Shown piece after piece: positions 21,170 through 34,386 of a stretch of 64,000 bases of DNA. Within the stretch, counting starts at the first letter, position 1; each line of letters starts with the position of its first letter. The notes beneath the pieces are model-generated. The model had not been told where the DNA came from. It searched no databases and worked only from the letters and a program-made list of their open reading frames with translations. The stretch lies in assembly GCA_026225945.1 (NCBI GenBank), contig JAMJFZ010001134.1:248001-312000 (forward strand), written 5' to 3'. The translations under genes and the position numbers were made by a program. The stretch is from Cricetomys ansorgei (Eukaryota > Chordata > Mammalia > Rodentia > Nesomyidae).

Positions 21170-23620
21170 ATTCTTAATTCCCATTAGACTCAGGGCTCAT
21201 ACCTGATAACCTTGAGCCCACACAGGTACACAAAGCTCCTTTGTGTTTTGGCCTATGTTCATTAGAAAGGATGAAGGGTGCTTCTGAGCTTTGTTGGGTC
21301 TGGGTAATCGCCTGGAAAGAAGAAAGAAGTTGTGACAGACATGGTGATTGCTCATAATTGTTTCCTAGCAATGCCTAGGAGACTGATAGGGTAGGAATGC
21401 TAACCCATTGCAAGGTATTCAAAGTGTGAGGAAACACATAATGTTTCTCCTTTAGACCTGTCCTCCCTACAACTGGATACTAGGCAGCCTGTCTCTTTAG
21501 GTGAAATTGGGTCCTTAGTCCTTTATAGCCCCTGTTGTGGATGAAGCATGTCAGAATTCACCTGAACCGAGACAGGATGTTACATAAAGAAACCAGTCGT
21601 GATCCATGGGCAAGTAGATTTGAAGTTTTTGACTGTCTTCCTCAATTTGCATCAGAATCAGAGTTCAGACCTTAGAAACTGGAGACCTCACAGGTACACC
21701 TTGAACTTTGCCGTTTCTCCATTGCAAGGCTTCTGCCAGATGGGAAAGCAATTCTGGGTCTAGAGCTCTGGTGAGATGGAAGATTGTCTTTTATGTGGTA
21801 TATGCTCAAATTCCCATGTGACCACATTTCTGTGATATCACCACCTAGCTTCCCTACAGACCAGCTTTAGCCTGAGGCTGTCTTGGCAGGCCTCTTTGAT
21901 CTCAAAGCTTGGATATCAGCATATTAACTGAGTTTCAGCAAACCCAATTCCTGCCTGACAGCCTTAGTGGTTTTCCAGGTGGGCAGAGTCTAGTAGAATT
22001 CACCAGGATCTTTGGGGAGGTCCAAATCAAAATGTGCTGATGTACCACAAAAGGGCAATGTTGAGTCCTTGATCCCTGGATCCTTCTTTTTTTTTGTTTC
22101 TGAGAAAGCTACTATGTGGTACTGATTGCCATGGGTTTTCTGCAGCATTCCATAGGACCTATCCAACAACTTCTGTGACCTCAGATTCCCTGTATTATAT
22201 GGACTATATCAGGGTAGAGAAATTGAGAAGTCAGCTTGTTCTGTGGCCCACAGCTCCTGATCTTATCATGCATCACCTCCTATAACTGCACCCCTGCCCT
22301 GTATGCTTTTACCTACTGGCATCCCGTTACAACCCTTCTGGAATCCCCTGTAGTGGAGTGCAATTAGAGAGTCATCTCTCTCCATGCCTGTCCTGTAAGG
22401 TAAGCTGCCAACTTGGATTCTGTAGTCATTTTTAAGTTTTCTGTTTTTTGTTTTGTTTTTGTTGTTTTGTTTTGTTATGTTTTCCTCAGTAAATGCCATA
22501 CAGAGTAGTCCCAGGGCCCAAGATACTTGACATTCTTGAGGCACTACTGTCATCAAGTAGGATTGTTTTGCAAGTCTGCCAGTTGGTCCCTGTGTTTCAG
22601 TGGACATGGCCAACACCCTAAACAGCATCTCTGGTCCTTGCTAGACAGTACTATCTCAGATCATCTGGAAAACTGTTGGCCCAGGAGAGCTGTAGGGAAA
22701 GGCAGGCTCCAGGTGGGTCTGCGACACAGTAGGCCAATCATAACATGGTTTGGGTTGCTTCAAACAGGAAGCATAGCCTCCCATGTCTTGAGGCTGCCAC
22801 CTCAGGATTGTGAGTATCTCTTTGCAAGGGACCCTGTATCTGTGGTTGAATTGGGATGAAAAAGGAGAAATTATCACACTTTCCAGTGTTCACTAGGGCA
22901 ATCACAATCCCCTTAGATTTTGGATTATGCTTACCAGTAGCCCACACAACTCACTTCTAGGAACAATAGAAGCTGCACAACATCATTTCAAGTCTGTGCC
23001 CAGTTTGCCTGGGCAACACAGTCTTTATGGTGCTATGTCTTTTATCCATTTTACACTTCCCTAATATCCTCATTCCCTCCTTGCTCATCATTGTCTGTCT
23101 CCTGTTCTCTCTGACTTTTTCTTCTTTGTCTTCATTTCATTAATTTTTTTTCAGAAATTGGGATCTCTTTCGGCTTGGCTGCAGGTGGTGTTCAGGGACC
23201 GTGACTTGAAAGGAAGTATTTCTGCTTCAGTGCTATATCCCTGCCACCCATCATAGGATTGTACTGCCATGAACATATGCATCCTCGTTTTGGATATGCA
23301 GAGCAAAATTAGCCCATGTTATTCTTGTGTCTCAGGATGAATCTTAGTAGAAGCAGTCATATAGGGTATACTGAAGAGTGCTCAAAAGTGACCAGGCAGG
23401 CATTGATCTGGAGGCAGGTTAGGCTCCCTGTTCCTCCCTTTAAAATGCCTCCTGTGATCATTGCCAACACCCATGCAGGAAGCATACTTGTGAATTCTCC
23501 TGATTTGGTCACCTTGCCTATTACCAAGGGAAAACATCCAGGGTTAAGTGTTAAAAAGCACATTTTTCCTGTTCTGCCCTGTTCAGTGATATCTTGTGGA
23601 AAAATAATTAGTTATATATG
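21170..23620 (+). repeat. Recurrent module, copy M1
   Basis: Ordered landmarks: ACTCAGGGCTCA and CACACAGGTACACA; a second similar half at 21640-21720; a CTCF-like word at 22045-22061; TTTTCTGCAGCATTCC; CCTCCCATGTCTTGAGG; TTTTATCCATTTTAC followed by a pyrimidine tract and CAGAAATTGGGATCTC near 23155. The same order is found in M2, M3, M1' and M2'. The ACAG followed by GTACAC and the pyrimidine tract plus CAG resemble splice donor and acceptor sites, but no conserved frame links them. Confidence 0.8.
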
Positions 23621-23747
23621 ACTCTAAAATTAACAGTTGGTAGAATCAGGAGAATCCACAAATGTGCCTCCTGCAAAGGTGTTGGGAATCACAACAGGGG
23701 GCATTGTTGAGGGAGAGCCAGGGAGCCTAACTTTCCTGTGGGTCAGT
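23404..23747. repeat. Inverted repeat, about 110-bp arms
   Basis: The arm at about 23404-23516 (AGGCTCCCTGTTCCTCCC to ATTCTCCTGATTTGGTC) is matched in reverse complement by about 23636-23747 (AGAATCAGGAGAATCCAC to GGGAGCCTAACTTTCC), with about 120 bp between. A folded transcript could form a long imperfect hairpin. Confidence 0.85.
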
Positions 23748-24060
23748 GAACAAGGGGTCTCCCCAATTGCACAGCCCTGAGACAGTACATTTATTTCAGG
23801 GCAGCTAGGAAGCCTAGAAGTTGTTGGACATGTCCTAAGGAATGCTCTAGAATACCCATGACAATCTATACTAGAGAGTAGCATCATAAGAAATAAAAAA
23901 GGATTTGGGGATCAGGGAGAGGACATTGCCCTTTTGTGGCACATCAGCACATTTTGACTTAGACCTCCACACAGATCCTATTGAAATCTACTGGACTGAG
24001 TTCATCTTCCATCCCTACCCTGCCTCTGCCCCTGCCGCTGCCCCAACCTCCCCCTAGAAC
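23630..24060 (-). repeat. Inverted mosaic piece of the module
   Basis: Read in reverse complement, this carries module text in scrambled order: the CAACACC/CTCCTGATT block, then the GATTGCAATTGAGG-type block, the CATTCCTTAGGAC block, and the CTCF-like word (23923-23939, minus strand). It is the only inverted copy of that word in the window. It is followed by unique C-rich text and the L1 fragment. Confidence 0.75.
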
Positions 24061-24109
24061 CTCCTTCCCAATGTTCAAGCCCAAATATCCTTTCTGGTGT
24101 CCTCAGTAG

Positions 24110-24320
24110 TTAAATGTACCTAGTGAATCATCCTAGATGGATAAGGATGTACAAAATTAAGTGTTTCTCAGTTGTTTGAGATTCCTCTTTTGTGAATTGT
24201 TTCTTTACATCTGCACCCCATTTTCAGTTGTGTTATTTGTTTTGTTGACATCTAGTTTCTTGAATTCTTTATGAATTTTGAATATTAGTTCTTTATTGGA
24301 AATGAATGAATGTTTCTCCA
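24110..24320 (-). mobile_element. L1 fragment, antisense
   Basis: GTGTTTCTCAGTTGTTTGAG, TTTGTTGACATCTAGTTTC and TTCTTTATTGGAAATG are the antisense L1 text normally found in the 3' part of ORF2. The left junction has the same module-to-L1 order as at 36.05 kb and 46.62 kb. Confidence 0.75.
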
Positions 24321-24780
24321 AAACAAACAAAACCTTATCAAACCCCATAAACAAACAGAGACACAGATATAGGAATGATTAACAGCTTTGAATAATATAA
24401 GGTACTTCTAGACACAACTGAGGGTGGAATAAATTAACTAAGGTATGGGAACATGTGTCAGGTGTATGATCACAGTGGACAAATATCTCATAGCTTCATG
24501 CTGTCAGGCACATACAGACACAACTTCTTACAGGGCTAACACAGAAAGCTCATTTCAAGCTAGACATTCATGATCAGCCTGGATTGCATAGAGACCTTAT
24601 CAGTGGAAAAATAAATTAATGCTGTCACTAAATTTTATAGCTTTAAGCAGGGAAGACTCTCAGCCTCAGTTTTCTTTATGTTTTTTTAAATTTTTAAAAA
24701 ATATTGTATTATTTAATTTATTATTTATTTATTCCTCTGTATATTCCTCAATGTATTTGTTTATTTATTTATTTCTGACA

Positions 24781-24910
24781 TTGTTTCTTTTTTTACCCCT
24801 GTAATCTTGGAACTAAATATGTAGGCAAGGGTGGCCTCGAACTCTCAAGAGATCCAACTGCTTCTGCCTCCTGAGTGCTGAGATTAAAGTAGCATCCCAA
24901 CAAGCCCAGC
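24781..24910 (-). mobile_element. B1-like SINE remnant
   Basis: GGCCTCGAACTCTCAAGAGATCC, CTGCTTCTGCCTCCTGAGTG and CTGAGATTAAAGTAGCATCC are antisense B1 text. The equivalent in copy 2 lies at 55830-55965. Confidence 0.8.
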
Positions 24911-24999
24911 AAGCTTCAGTGTTCTCACAACAAGATGGTATTACCCACCAGCTTTACAGAACTGTAGAGAGTACTCAATCATAGCCATTATTTCATGGA

Positions 25000-27500
25000 G
25001 GAATGAAGCATACAGCTATTTGAAAATAGCAAACAGAGCAATGTATCTTACACAATGCCTTGGAAGAATATGTTGGCATATTTTAAAGTTTGAATGGAGT
25101 ACTCTTTACTTTTTTCTTTTAAAAAAATGTGGATCACGTCACGATTTTGATGCTAGTCTTGTACAGGGGACATGCTCATCGTCTAACTATCATTCCTGTT
25201 TTAATATTTGTGCTGCTTAATAATGCATTCTTTATTTACTTTTAAAATTCCCTTTGTGACGGATCAGATTGAGCAGCTGGCAATTGACTATGCTATGGAA
25301 TGAGATGTGTTTATTTTTCTAAATGATAGATGGTCCACCAACAGCATAACATTTTCTTTGTCCCTGCATAGCAGCTAGAAATGCTACTGTTTAGTTGCGG
25401 AAATCTATTTATTTCAATCCCATTACCCACCCTGCCATACCTAGCACCATTGTTATTGGTGGCTTCACATGTACTACAAAAATTTTTATGCTGCCAGGGC
25501 ATTTGATGCAAGGCAGTATTACCTCACAATGTCTTCAGAGTTAGGGAAGAATGCTTCCCTTTGACTTATTAGCCTTTGTTCAGAGCACACATTATGACCT
25601 CCTTTGAGGCCAGGCCTGGTGACAGCGACAATTATCTGTTCCTTGTGCCACCAGGTCACTGGTTCTGATGGCTGTTCTGTTTTGTCACCTGACTATCTGA
25701 AATTAGTACTGTGAGGGAACTAGAAATACATCTCTGAGGGGGCTCCTTTATTCAGGAAGCTTGTGGTGTCTTAAGTCCTGGAGGATGGCCTGAGGAAACC
25801 CTGTCTTCAGTACTGGGAATAATTATAGTCTCTGGCATGTGGTGGTGGTTGAAGATACCTAAGTTAAAACTATGTTTGGGGTTTGGGTATTTCTGGGTCT
25901 TATCGTGTCCAGAAACTGGGACTGAGGGTGTGGCATCCCTTCAGCCTTAGGCGTCAGCCTTGATTGTGCATTTCAGGGCTTAAACAGAATGACTGCTCTG
26001 GTGGTGTCTTTAAGGTTCAGGATTCTATTTCTTCAGGTTGTGTTTTAACTGCCCTGCAACTTGCTAAGAGAAGCAGCTTTTGCAGCTTCTCAATGTTTCT
26101 AAAGATGCCACAGTACTCAGCTCCGGGGGGTAGAGCAGATACAAGCCTTGGGTCATGAAGGTTTCCTATGTGTCTTCACATGCTGGACAGTCAATGAGTT
26201 TCTGGGCCTCCTGGGCTTTTCCTGTGACTTGGTTTCATATGGTTCAAGAGGGATTTTTGGGATTTTGTGTTAATCCAGGTTTTGTGATAATGGGAAACAG
26301 AGGATAATATTGTGACTTCTGGGGAAGTGAAACCAGCCTAGATCCTCCCATAGTTTGAAAGCACTATGTAACAATTTCTGGAAATTGCCAAACCTGGAGA
26401 TTCAGTAGATGACCCAGACTTCTCTTCTCTGGAGCATTCCTGGATATAATCATGTGAACAGAAGGAACTTAGTTCTGGCAAGTTCAGTAATGAACTGGTC
26501 TCTGGCAGTTGGGTGGGCTGAGTCTTCAGATCCTGTGAACCCAGGTATTGCCACACCAAGGAACTGTGTTTCTTAGTCTTAAGGCTTCATCTGGTCAAAA
26601 CATGGAGTAGTGTGTGTTTTCTTTGGGCAACATTACTAAATCAGCTTTTCCGTTGACTTTGTCCCATTGTTTGATAATTTTCCTGACACTGTCAGGAAAC
26701 CCATTTTTGGGTTTTGGGACAACTATGTAAAGGGTGCTTTATTTATATCTTATTTCTTTAGTTTTTATTTCTTCATATCTTATTCTTTATTTCTTAGACT
26801 TGCTTGTATCAGCATTCAGCTTCTGTTAGCACTCCTGATCCCATTTTATTGTGTCTTCTCTAACTTCTCATCGTATGATCTTATCTGTCTCAGGCACCTG
26901 AAACTAAACCACAACCTTCTGGTCTAGAAACAGGGATGGCAAGGTTGGATGTGTGGCTAGGTCCTTAATTTTAAATAATAATTTTATATAAATAAGAGAA
27001 TCCAGGAAAAGGTAAGGATAACGGAAGAGACAGAAGATCTGGAGCTAAGTAACATAAGATAATCAGATTCTAAAGAGCTCTTTATTTTTCAACATTTGTT
27101 TCATTGGCTTCTCTTTGCTGCTACCTACAGTGTATTGCTAAAGTACTTAGAAAAATTCTATTTGTTATAAGGAATTATAATTGTGATACCTGCTAATGTA
27201 CCATTATTTTGTTTTCTTATTTGGGACATGACTTTACTTTTTTTCCTTTTTACAATTCAGTTTGCTACTTCAGCTCTTATGTACTCATATAAATATAGTA
27301 GTTATTAGTAGGTGGAAGATTTTTGTCTCATTATTCTAGTGTCTTGGTCTTAAAATTCCAACATGTCATTTCAGTAGTTATGTTAGTAATTTAGTACATA
27401 TTTGGAGAATTTTTGAGCCTGAAAATATAGTCAGACATCCTCCTTCTCATTCTGAAAGAACTCATAATATTCCCAAGATAGAAGGGTTTAAGTAATTGAG
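25000..27500. other. Unique-looking part of duplication copy 1, no gene seen
   Basis: Aligned throughout with 56050-58560 but without recognised exons. Pairs of frames (26338-26559 minus with 57419-57766 minus) look alike because the DNA is duplicated. The shared frame covers only part of each and has no recognisable domain. Confidence 0.5.
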
Positions 27501-27518
27501 AAGGGCTTCCTCTGGAAA

Positions 27519-27940
27519 GTCATTCTCCATTCCATAGAGAGAATGCAAACCATAATAGTGGGGTGTTTGAAAGGAGCCTGTAGTCCCAGCAATGTATAAC
27601 ACAAAAGAAGAGGTTGGTTTTATCCCAGGAGTTAAGGCATACAAGAGAAACTAATTCATAACAAGTCCTCAGTACAAATGAGGGAAGACTTACAAAATTG
27701 CCACATATAGCCCAGTGGCAGTGGTACACACCTTTAGTCAAAGAACTATGAAGGAGACACAGGCAGATCTCTGTGATTCTGAGGCCACCCTGGTCTACAC
27801 GATGAGTGTTAAGATATCAAAGTTACAAGGTACAAACCCTGTCTCAAAAAGAAAAATCCCACAAATTATTATGCATGCCCCCACTTTCTGAAGAAACACA
27901 TAATTCAGAATGACACTAGCTAAGTTTACTATTTAAATGT
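27519..27940 (+). repeat. Segment inverted relative to 58575-59005
   Basis: The flanks (27480-27518 and after about 27945) match copy 2 directly, but the interval itself matches in reverse complement, for example TTCTCCATTCCATAGAGAG here against CTCTGTCTATGGAATGGAG at about 58980. It contains a sense-oriented B1 (27709-27857). Confidence 0.85.
27709..27857 (+). mobile_element. B1-like SINE remnant
   Basis: The text CAGTGGCAGTGGTACACACCTTTAGTCA, GAGACACAGGCAGATCTCTGTG, GGCCACCCTGGTCTACACGATG and ACCCTGTCTCAAAAAG follows B1 sense order. Confidence 0.85.
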
Positions 27941-29255
27941 ATTGAAAGATGGAGGCAGGGTTTGACTCCCCTGCATGTCCACTAACAATCCCCACCAACA
28001 TTGTAATTCCAAACACATGTGCAGCATCCTAATAATGGATTCTCCTGGTAACCTTGCTTCTTACCCAAGGAGTACACTCATTGTCAAGGGTCGAAAAAAC
28101 ACTTTTTCCTGCTCTGCCCTATCCAGTGCTATCAGATAGAAGAATAATTAGTTACAGAAGGGTCTAAAATTTACCAATGGCAGAGTCTGGGGTTAAAGAC
28201 GATTGTCTGTGTGTATTTTTGTATGTGTGTTTGTGTCTTCGTGTGTGTATTTTTTCAGTTATTCCTTTTGAGTCTACTAGACAAAAATCTTCTCCTCAGA
28301 GACCCCATAAGTGTGGCAGCCTCCTGAACACAGATCAGAGGGTACATTTGGGCCCTGGCCTGGATCCATTGTAAAGATTTGAGTTTTAGGTGGCCTTTCT
28401 CAATTCCCATGAGACTCATGGCTCAGACATGAGAACCTGGAGCCCTAACAGGTACACACTGCTGCCTTGAGCATTGTGCTATATTCAATAGGAAGGCTGA
28501 AAGATGCTTGGTTTGGTTGGGTCTGGGTGGTGTATTGGCCTGGGGAGAAGAAAGAGTTTTGACAGACCTGATGATAGCTCATAATTGTTTCCTTGCAATG
28601 CCTAGGCGACTGATAGTTTGGAGATGCAAGCATACTTCCTGGTAAGCAAGGTGGCAGGAGGCATGTAAACTTTCTCCTTTGGATCTGTCCTTCTGCCCAC
28701 AAAGAGACCTTGGTCGCCTGACTCTGGAGGTGAAATTGGGACCCTGGGCACTGTTGTCGATGAAATGTGAACCAAGATGGAATGGTATCTGAAGTAACCA
28801 GCGTGGATACAGTAGCAAGTCTGAGGTTTTTGCTGAATTTCTCAACTTCCATCAGATTGTTGGCTCAGACCTGAGAAACTGGAGCCCTCACAGGTATACA
28901 AACTGGCCTTGTGCTTTTTCCTTTTTCCATTTCAAGACATCTTCTGACAAGAAGTTTAGCAGTTCTGTTTCTAGAGCCCCATTGAAATGAGTGGTGATCT
29001 TTGGTGAGGTAGCTACCCAACTTCCCATGTGACTATGTTCTGTGACACCACCACACAGCTTCACTACATCCCAGGTTTCGCCTGAGGCATTCTTGGCAGG
29101 CCTCCTTGTCATTGAAGTTTGGATTTCATCTGGTTTACCAAGTATCAGCACACCCAACTCTTGCCTGACAGGTCTAGTGATCTCCATGATGGGCAGAGTC
29201 AAGGAGAATTCAGCAGGATCTCTGGGGAGTCCCAAGTCAAAATATCCTAGCTGAG

Positions 29256-29272
29256 CCACAAGAGGGCAGTGT
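29256..29272 (+). promoter_or_regulatory. CTCF-like site
   Basis: CCACAAGAGGGCAGTGT matches the core of the vertebrate CTCF consensus (CCASYAGRKGGCRS) at nearly every position. It is retained at the same spot in the paralogous module at 61549-61565. Confidence 0.5.
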
Positions 29273-31467
29273 CTAGTCCTGGATACCCAAGTCTGTTTCC
29301 TTTTGTTTCTGTAGAAGTTTGTGGCATTGGTTTTGGAGCATTCCTTAGGACCTACTCATCAACTTCTCAGCTTGTCAGGTGCCCTGAATTGAATGGAATT
29401 TCCCAGGGATTGCAATTGAGGAGTTCCTTGTTCTGTGACCCATGGTCCTAGATCTCCTACCCACTCCAAACCACACCTTCACCCCTGACAAGAATCTCCT
29501 TAACTAACTGCATGCCCAGAAGTTTCCTAGCTTGTAAGTAATACTACCAACTTGGAACCTGTAATTTTTTTTACTCAATAAATGTCATGCAGAGTTGTCC
29601 AAGGGCTCAAGTTACTTTACATTCTTGGTGCACTACTGACCTCAAGTACAATTATTTTGCAGATTCGGCCAGCACATCCCTGTCTTTCAGTGGACATAGC
29701 CATCCCTCTAAAATGCACCTCTGAATCTTGCTAGAGAGGGTTGACTCAGGTATACTGCAATCCTGTCAGCCCTGGCGTGTTGTGGAGAAAAAACAGGGTC
29801 CTGTTTATCCTTGTCCCAGAAGGCTAATTCCTGTCACAGTGCTGGCACAGCACCACAGAATTTTGCTCTAAGGTGGAAGCACAACCTCCTAGTTCTTGAG
29901 GCTGCTGTGTCTGTCAGGATTGTGAGGATCATCTTGCAAGTGACTGTATATCTGGATGAATCACCATTGAGGAAGGGAAACTTATTCCACATGCCAGTGT
30001 GCACAGGGCCACCCACAATCTCCATAGATTTCGGATGATGCTCATCAAGTAGCTCACACAGCTCAATTCCAGGCACCATACATGCTACAAAGAACCTTTT
30101 TCATGTCTGTGCACAAATTGTCAGGGCAACACAGCCATTATTTTCATATGTGTTTTATCCATTTTATTCTCTTCCTAAAGTCCTGATTCCCTAGTCGCTC
30201 ATCTTGGTCCACCTCCTATTCCCTCTGACTTTCTTTTCATTCTGTTCTTTAAATTTTTTCAACAGAAAATTAGGTTCTTTTTTAGCTTGGCTACAGATGG
30301 AGTTCAGGATTGCTGACCTGAAAGAAGGCATTTCTGCTCCAGAACCACATCCCTAGTACATTAAAATTTGTCTGAGTTGTACCACCAAGGATATATGCAT
30401 CCTCTTTTTTGGGTACATAGGGCAAGTACCCAAGACGTTCCTTTGGCTCACTACACCCTATATGACTGCTTCTCAGTAGAAGACATCTTATGCTTAGAAG
30501 CATTCATTTATGTTGTTCTGAGCAGTGCCTAATATGTCCAGGCAGACTCTGTATATTGGTGGCAGGGTTTGGCTCTCCGTGTCTCCCTTTGAATGCCACC
30601 TACTGTGATTCTCAAAAACACCGGGTGTTAGAATACTTGTCAATTTGCCTGATTTGTTCACCTTGACTCTTTTAAAGGGAGAAGACCCAGATTGAATGGT
30701 CATAAAATACTTTTATCTTGCTCTTCCCTGTCCAGTGATATCTTGTGGAAGAGTAATTAATTAGACGGGGCTCACAAATTAACAGGTGGCAGAGTCTGCG
30801 GTCCAAGAAGACTGTGTGTGTCTGTCTGTGTGTGTTCATTCTTGTGGAAGTTACTCTTGAGTAATCTATGCCCCAGAGATCCCTCATAGTGCCAGAAAAT
30901 ATGCTGTGTGAAGCAGTCATAGTTGTGATGTCATAGATGTCTCTTAATACCAAGTTTCTGTAGGAAAGGACTTTTAGTGCTCCAAACCTCAACACCAGCT
31001 CAAGTAGTCATAATATCTGGATGTGTCCATGTACTGCTGTGACCAGTTATGTCTCAGTTAATGAGACTAGTTACATTGCAACAGTATGAAAGGTGGCAGG
31101 AAAAGTTCTGTGGAATGGCTGCCATGGCACTTCTGAGGTCTCAAAGCAGTCACAGCCTGAGAGAGCTCCTTTTGCAGCATCAGAGCAGCTGACTCCAGGA
31201 GTCTTGACAAAGAGGAAGAAATGGAAAGCAATGTTGGGAATATCTCCATGATGCAGGAAAAATGGTATTTTTCTAGGGTCCAATGTGGACAGTCTTTCCC
31301 CATGGAGTTGGGTCTCTATAGACTCTAGCTCTTGGAAGGAAGCATATAGCCATGGTAATGAAAATAATTTCCCAAATGAATCTGGTATATCATATGTTTT
31401 ACAGACATGCCTACCTTCTCAGGATTAACTGACTGACTGTACATATGGGAGAGGAAAATAGATGGAT

Positions 31468-31548
31468 GGAGCAAGGGAAAGAAAGAGATGAGACTCAGAG
31501 TGATGGAGAGAGACAGAGACAGAAAGAGAGAGGAGAATCTCTGTGGAG
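31468..31548. repeat. Purine-rich (GAGA) microsatellite
   Basis: Imperfect GAGA/GACA tract near the end of module M2. Equivalent positions hold (GATA)n at 34337 and (GA)n/(GGGA)n at 63677. Confidence 0.85.
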
Positions 31549-31939
31549 CTGGTGGGTGATTTTTGACATTGTTGCTATTTATGCCTGCATCCTGGTGGTC
31601 AAAACCATCCTCACATAACATCACTATGGCCAGTTATTCCTATTCCTTGATTGTAGGCCACAGGAGTGAAAGGAAGAAGAGAACTTGAGAGTTTACTATG
31701 AGGATGCATGGCTGCCGATTGCTTTATGTTTTCTGCTTGGACCAGTACAGAATGTATGTTTCCCTTTAATCTATTGGTCCATTGGTACTACTAGAATCTT
31801 GTCATAGAGCTCTGAGTTTGATGTGTTCTTTACCTTGGCCATAGGTAGGTGGGACTCCACAGAAGACACAGAATAATACAAAACTGAGAGTGACTTGGGG
31901 ATTTAGAGAAAGAAATGATAACCTGTTATCCTAGTGGAT

Positions 31940-34335
31940 CCTTTTGGGGGGTTTGTTAGGCTGGGGAGAGGAGATAGGTTGGGACTTACTTGGAGATTGC
32001 TCATAATGATTGCCTGCCAACCAATGCCTTGGTTGTGGAACCATGTTCATACGCTGATAGGCAAGGTAACAGGTGAGATGTAATGTTTCTCCGTTTGACA
32101 CATCCTTGTCCCCATAACAGGGTCCTGGACAACCTGTGTGTACAGGTAAAGTGTGGCTACATCCACCTGATTGCCTATGGCAGGGTAGGTACCAGCCAGG
32201 ATTCACTGTCAAGAAGACTTGATGGTTTTCGTAGCCTTTCTCACCATCCATCAGATTCAGTGCTTAGACATGGATAACTAGATTCTCACAGGTACACACA
32301 AAATCCTCTGGTTTTGTCATTTCTCCATTACTGACACTTCTTCTGGTAAGTGGAAAGGCGAGTCTGAGCCTAAATCCTGATTGAGGCTTGTGGTTTTCTT
32401 TTCTGACACTTTTGTCCTTCTTTCCATGCATGTAGATTTTGTGATACTACTACCTTATGACTTACCACCACAGGGCCTCATAGGTAGGGACTTCTTGGCA
32501 AGCGGCCTTGACTTGGAAACTTGGTTGTGGCCCGGGTCACAAAGACCCAAATCTGAACTGGCAGTTTTAGTGAACATTCTGGTGAGTGGAGTCAAGAAGA
32601 ATTCCCTAGGATCTCAGGGAACACCCAAGTTGGGATGTCCTGGTTAGGCTACAAGAGGACAGTGTACAGCCCTTGTTTCCTAAGTCCATGTTTTTGTGTT
32701 TGAGGCAATGCTCTTGTGTTGCAGATTGTTATGGGTATTCTGGAGCATTCCCTTGGGTTTCTAGGCCACATCTTCTGTACTCCCCAGACACTTAATTGAG
32801 TGAAGTGACTCAGGACATTGCAGGTGAGGAACTCCTGTGTTCTGGGTTCTGTAACTCACAGAAACTACCACCCATCCTCACTCCCACCCACCCCTATCTG
32901 AAAGCCTCTCATATACCTGCATGCTTACATACCCTGGTAGCATCCTCTGTGGTGGACTGCATCTAGAGAGCCATCACTGGGCCAATCTTGGTGTATGAGA
33001 ATAGCTGCCTCTTGGAGTCTAGAGATAGCTGGTTAGTGTTGTATTTTTGCAGAGAAAAGGAGAGAGGGAATGGTTCTATGGCATGAATTATTTGGCATTT
33101 TGATCCACAACTATTGTTAAGTTGAAGGGTTTTCCTGGTTCTACCAGCCGGCATCTGAACATCTCTGTACAGTGCCAGCTCACTAAGGAGCACCTTTGGT
33201 CCTGGAAGAACAGGACTGGCTTGAGTCTCCTGCAGCTTTGTTGGCCCAAGTGAAGTGTGTGAGAAACCAGGGTCCAGGGGTTCCTTGACTCTTGGGGATA
33301 AGTACTGCCCCAGTGCAGGCCATGTGCCATTAGGGTTGTCATACAGCAAGCAGGAAGCACAGCCTCCCAGGTTTTTAGGTAGATTTGTAAGTAGGGATTT
33401 GGTATCTCTTTGCCAGGGACTCTGAAACTGAGGCTTCATTTGGCTTTAGGCAGGGATACTTATTCCACATGACAGGCAGGGTTCATAATTTCACCCACTG
33501 GCTCCTAAATTTCAGGTGAGCATCAACAGTAGCACGGAGACCTCACTTCTCAGACCCACACACACTGCCAGCATCTCTTCTAAGCTGTGATCAGAATGTC
33601 ACAGCCACATAGCCATTGTGGTCCTGTGAGTTTTATCCATTTCACTCACTCCCTACCATCCTCATTCTCCTCTATCCCCTCTTTCTTCCACATCTTTTCT
33701 CTTTTTTTCTTTTCCTTCTTTTGTGTTCTTCTGAACTTGTCTGCAGGTATAGATCATGGACCCAGGTCTATCAGTGGTCAATTCAGAATTGTCTGGGAAA
33801 GACAGTTTTTTTTTTTTTTTCTTAGAGGAGACGCTTTGGGGAGCCGAAACTAATCACAAGCTCATGTAGGCATAGGGTCTGGATTCTTCCTTTGATTGTT
33901 GTGATTACTTGTGGCTTAGTCAATTAGTCCCAGGACATGAAAACAGTATTGAACGTGACAGGACCACTCCCTGGGAGTGACTGGTCTGGCACAACTGAGA
34001 AGTGAATTCAGGTCCAGCCTGAGGGACCACGCTATGAGCATCAGAGAGGCTGCCTCAAGGATGTGTGACAGAGAGGGAGAGATGGAAATCAATGTTGGTC
34101 TGTCTCCTGGAGGCAGGGAAAATGGTCTTTTTAGGGGCCATCATCCCCATGGAGTTGGGCCCCTGTGGGCTCTCAGCGCATGGAAGAAATGGTTCCTTTG
34201 GGATAGTGCAAATCATTTCCTAGTGAAGAATGTTTATCATCTGGTATACAAGCAGGCATATCTGCCCTGGATGCACTGGCTTTTAATGTATACATGGGAG
34301 AGGGAGATAGAGAGGCTACAAAAGAGATGAGACAG

Positions 34336-34386
<51 letters not shown>

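Larger units (their letters stand above)
28380..31640 (+). repeat. Recurrent module, copy M2
   Basis: Same landmark order as M1: two CTCAGAC..GAGAA halves near 28400 and 28850, a CTCF-like word at 29256-29272 (the best match to consensus), GGAGCATTCCTTAGGACC, CTCAATAAATGTCATGCAG, the splice-like pyrimidine tract near 30180-30260, and a purine-rich microsatellite close to its end (31468-31548). Its paralogue is 60640-63960. Open frames within it on both strands are short and not shared between copies. Confidence 0.8.
20015..31900 (+). repeat. Segmental duplication copy 1 (pairs with 50660-64000)
   Basis: Text such as GGCTTGCTTGAATAAAGGAT (20230 and 50882), the region around 24620/55640, 26000/57020, 28400/60680, 29250/61550 and 31657/63890 aligns in the same orientation along the whole interval. 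The offset grows from about 30.65 kb to 31.0 kb to 32.3 kb because copy 2 holds extra L1, SINE and module sequence. Divergence is visible at many positions, so the duplication is not recent. Confidence 0.9.

Noticed and set aside
22266..22859. Overlapping frames of 110-120 residues on both strands in module M1
   Set aside because: Counterparts in M1' (53009-53619) have different starts and ends and the other modules do not keep them open.
32963..33439. 158-residue minus frame in module M3
   Set aside because: The aligned region in M1, M2 and their paralogues is not open in the same phase, so chance is the simplest explanation.
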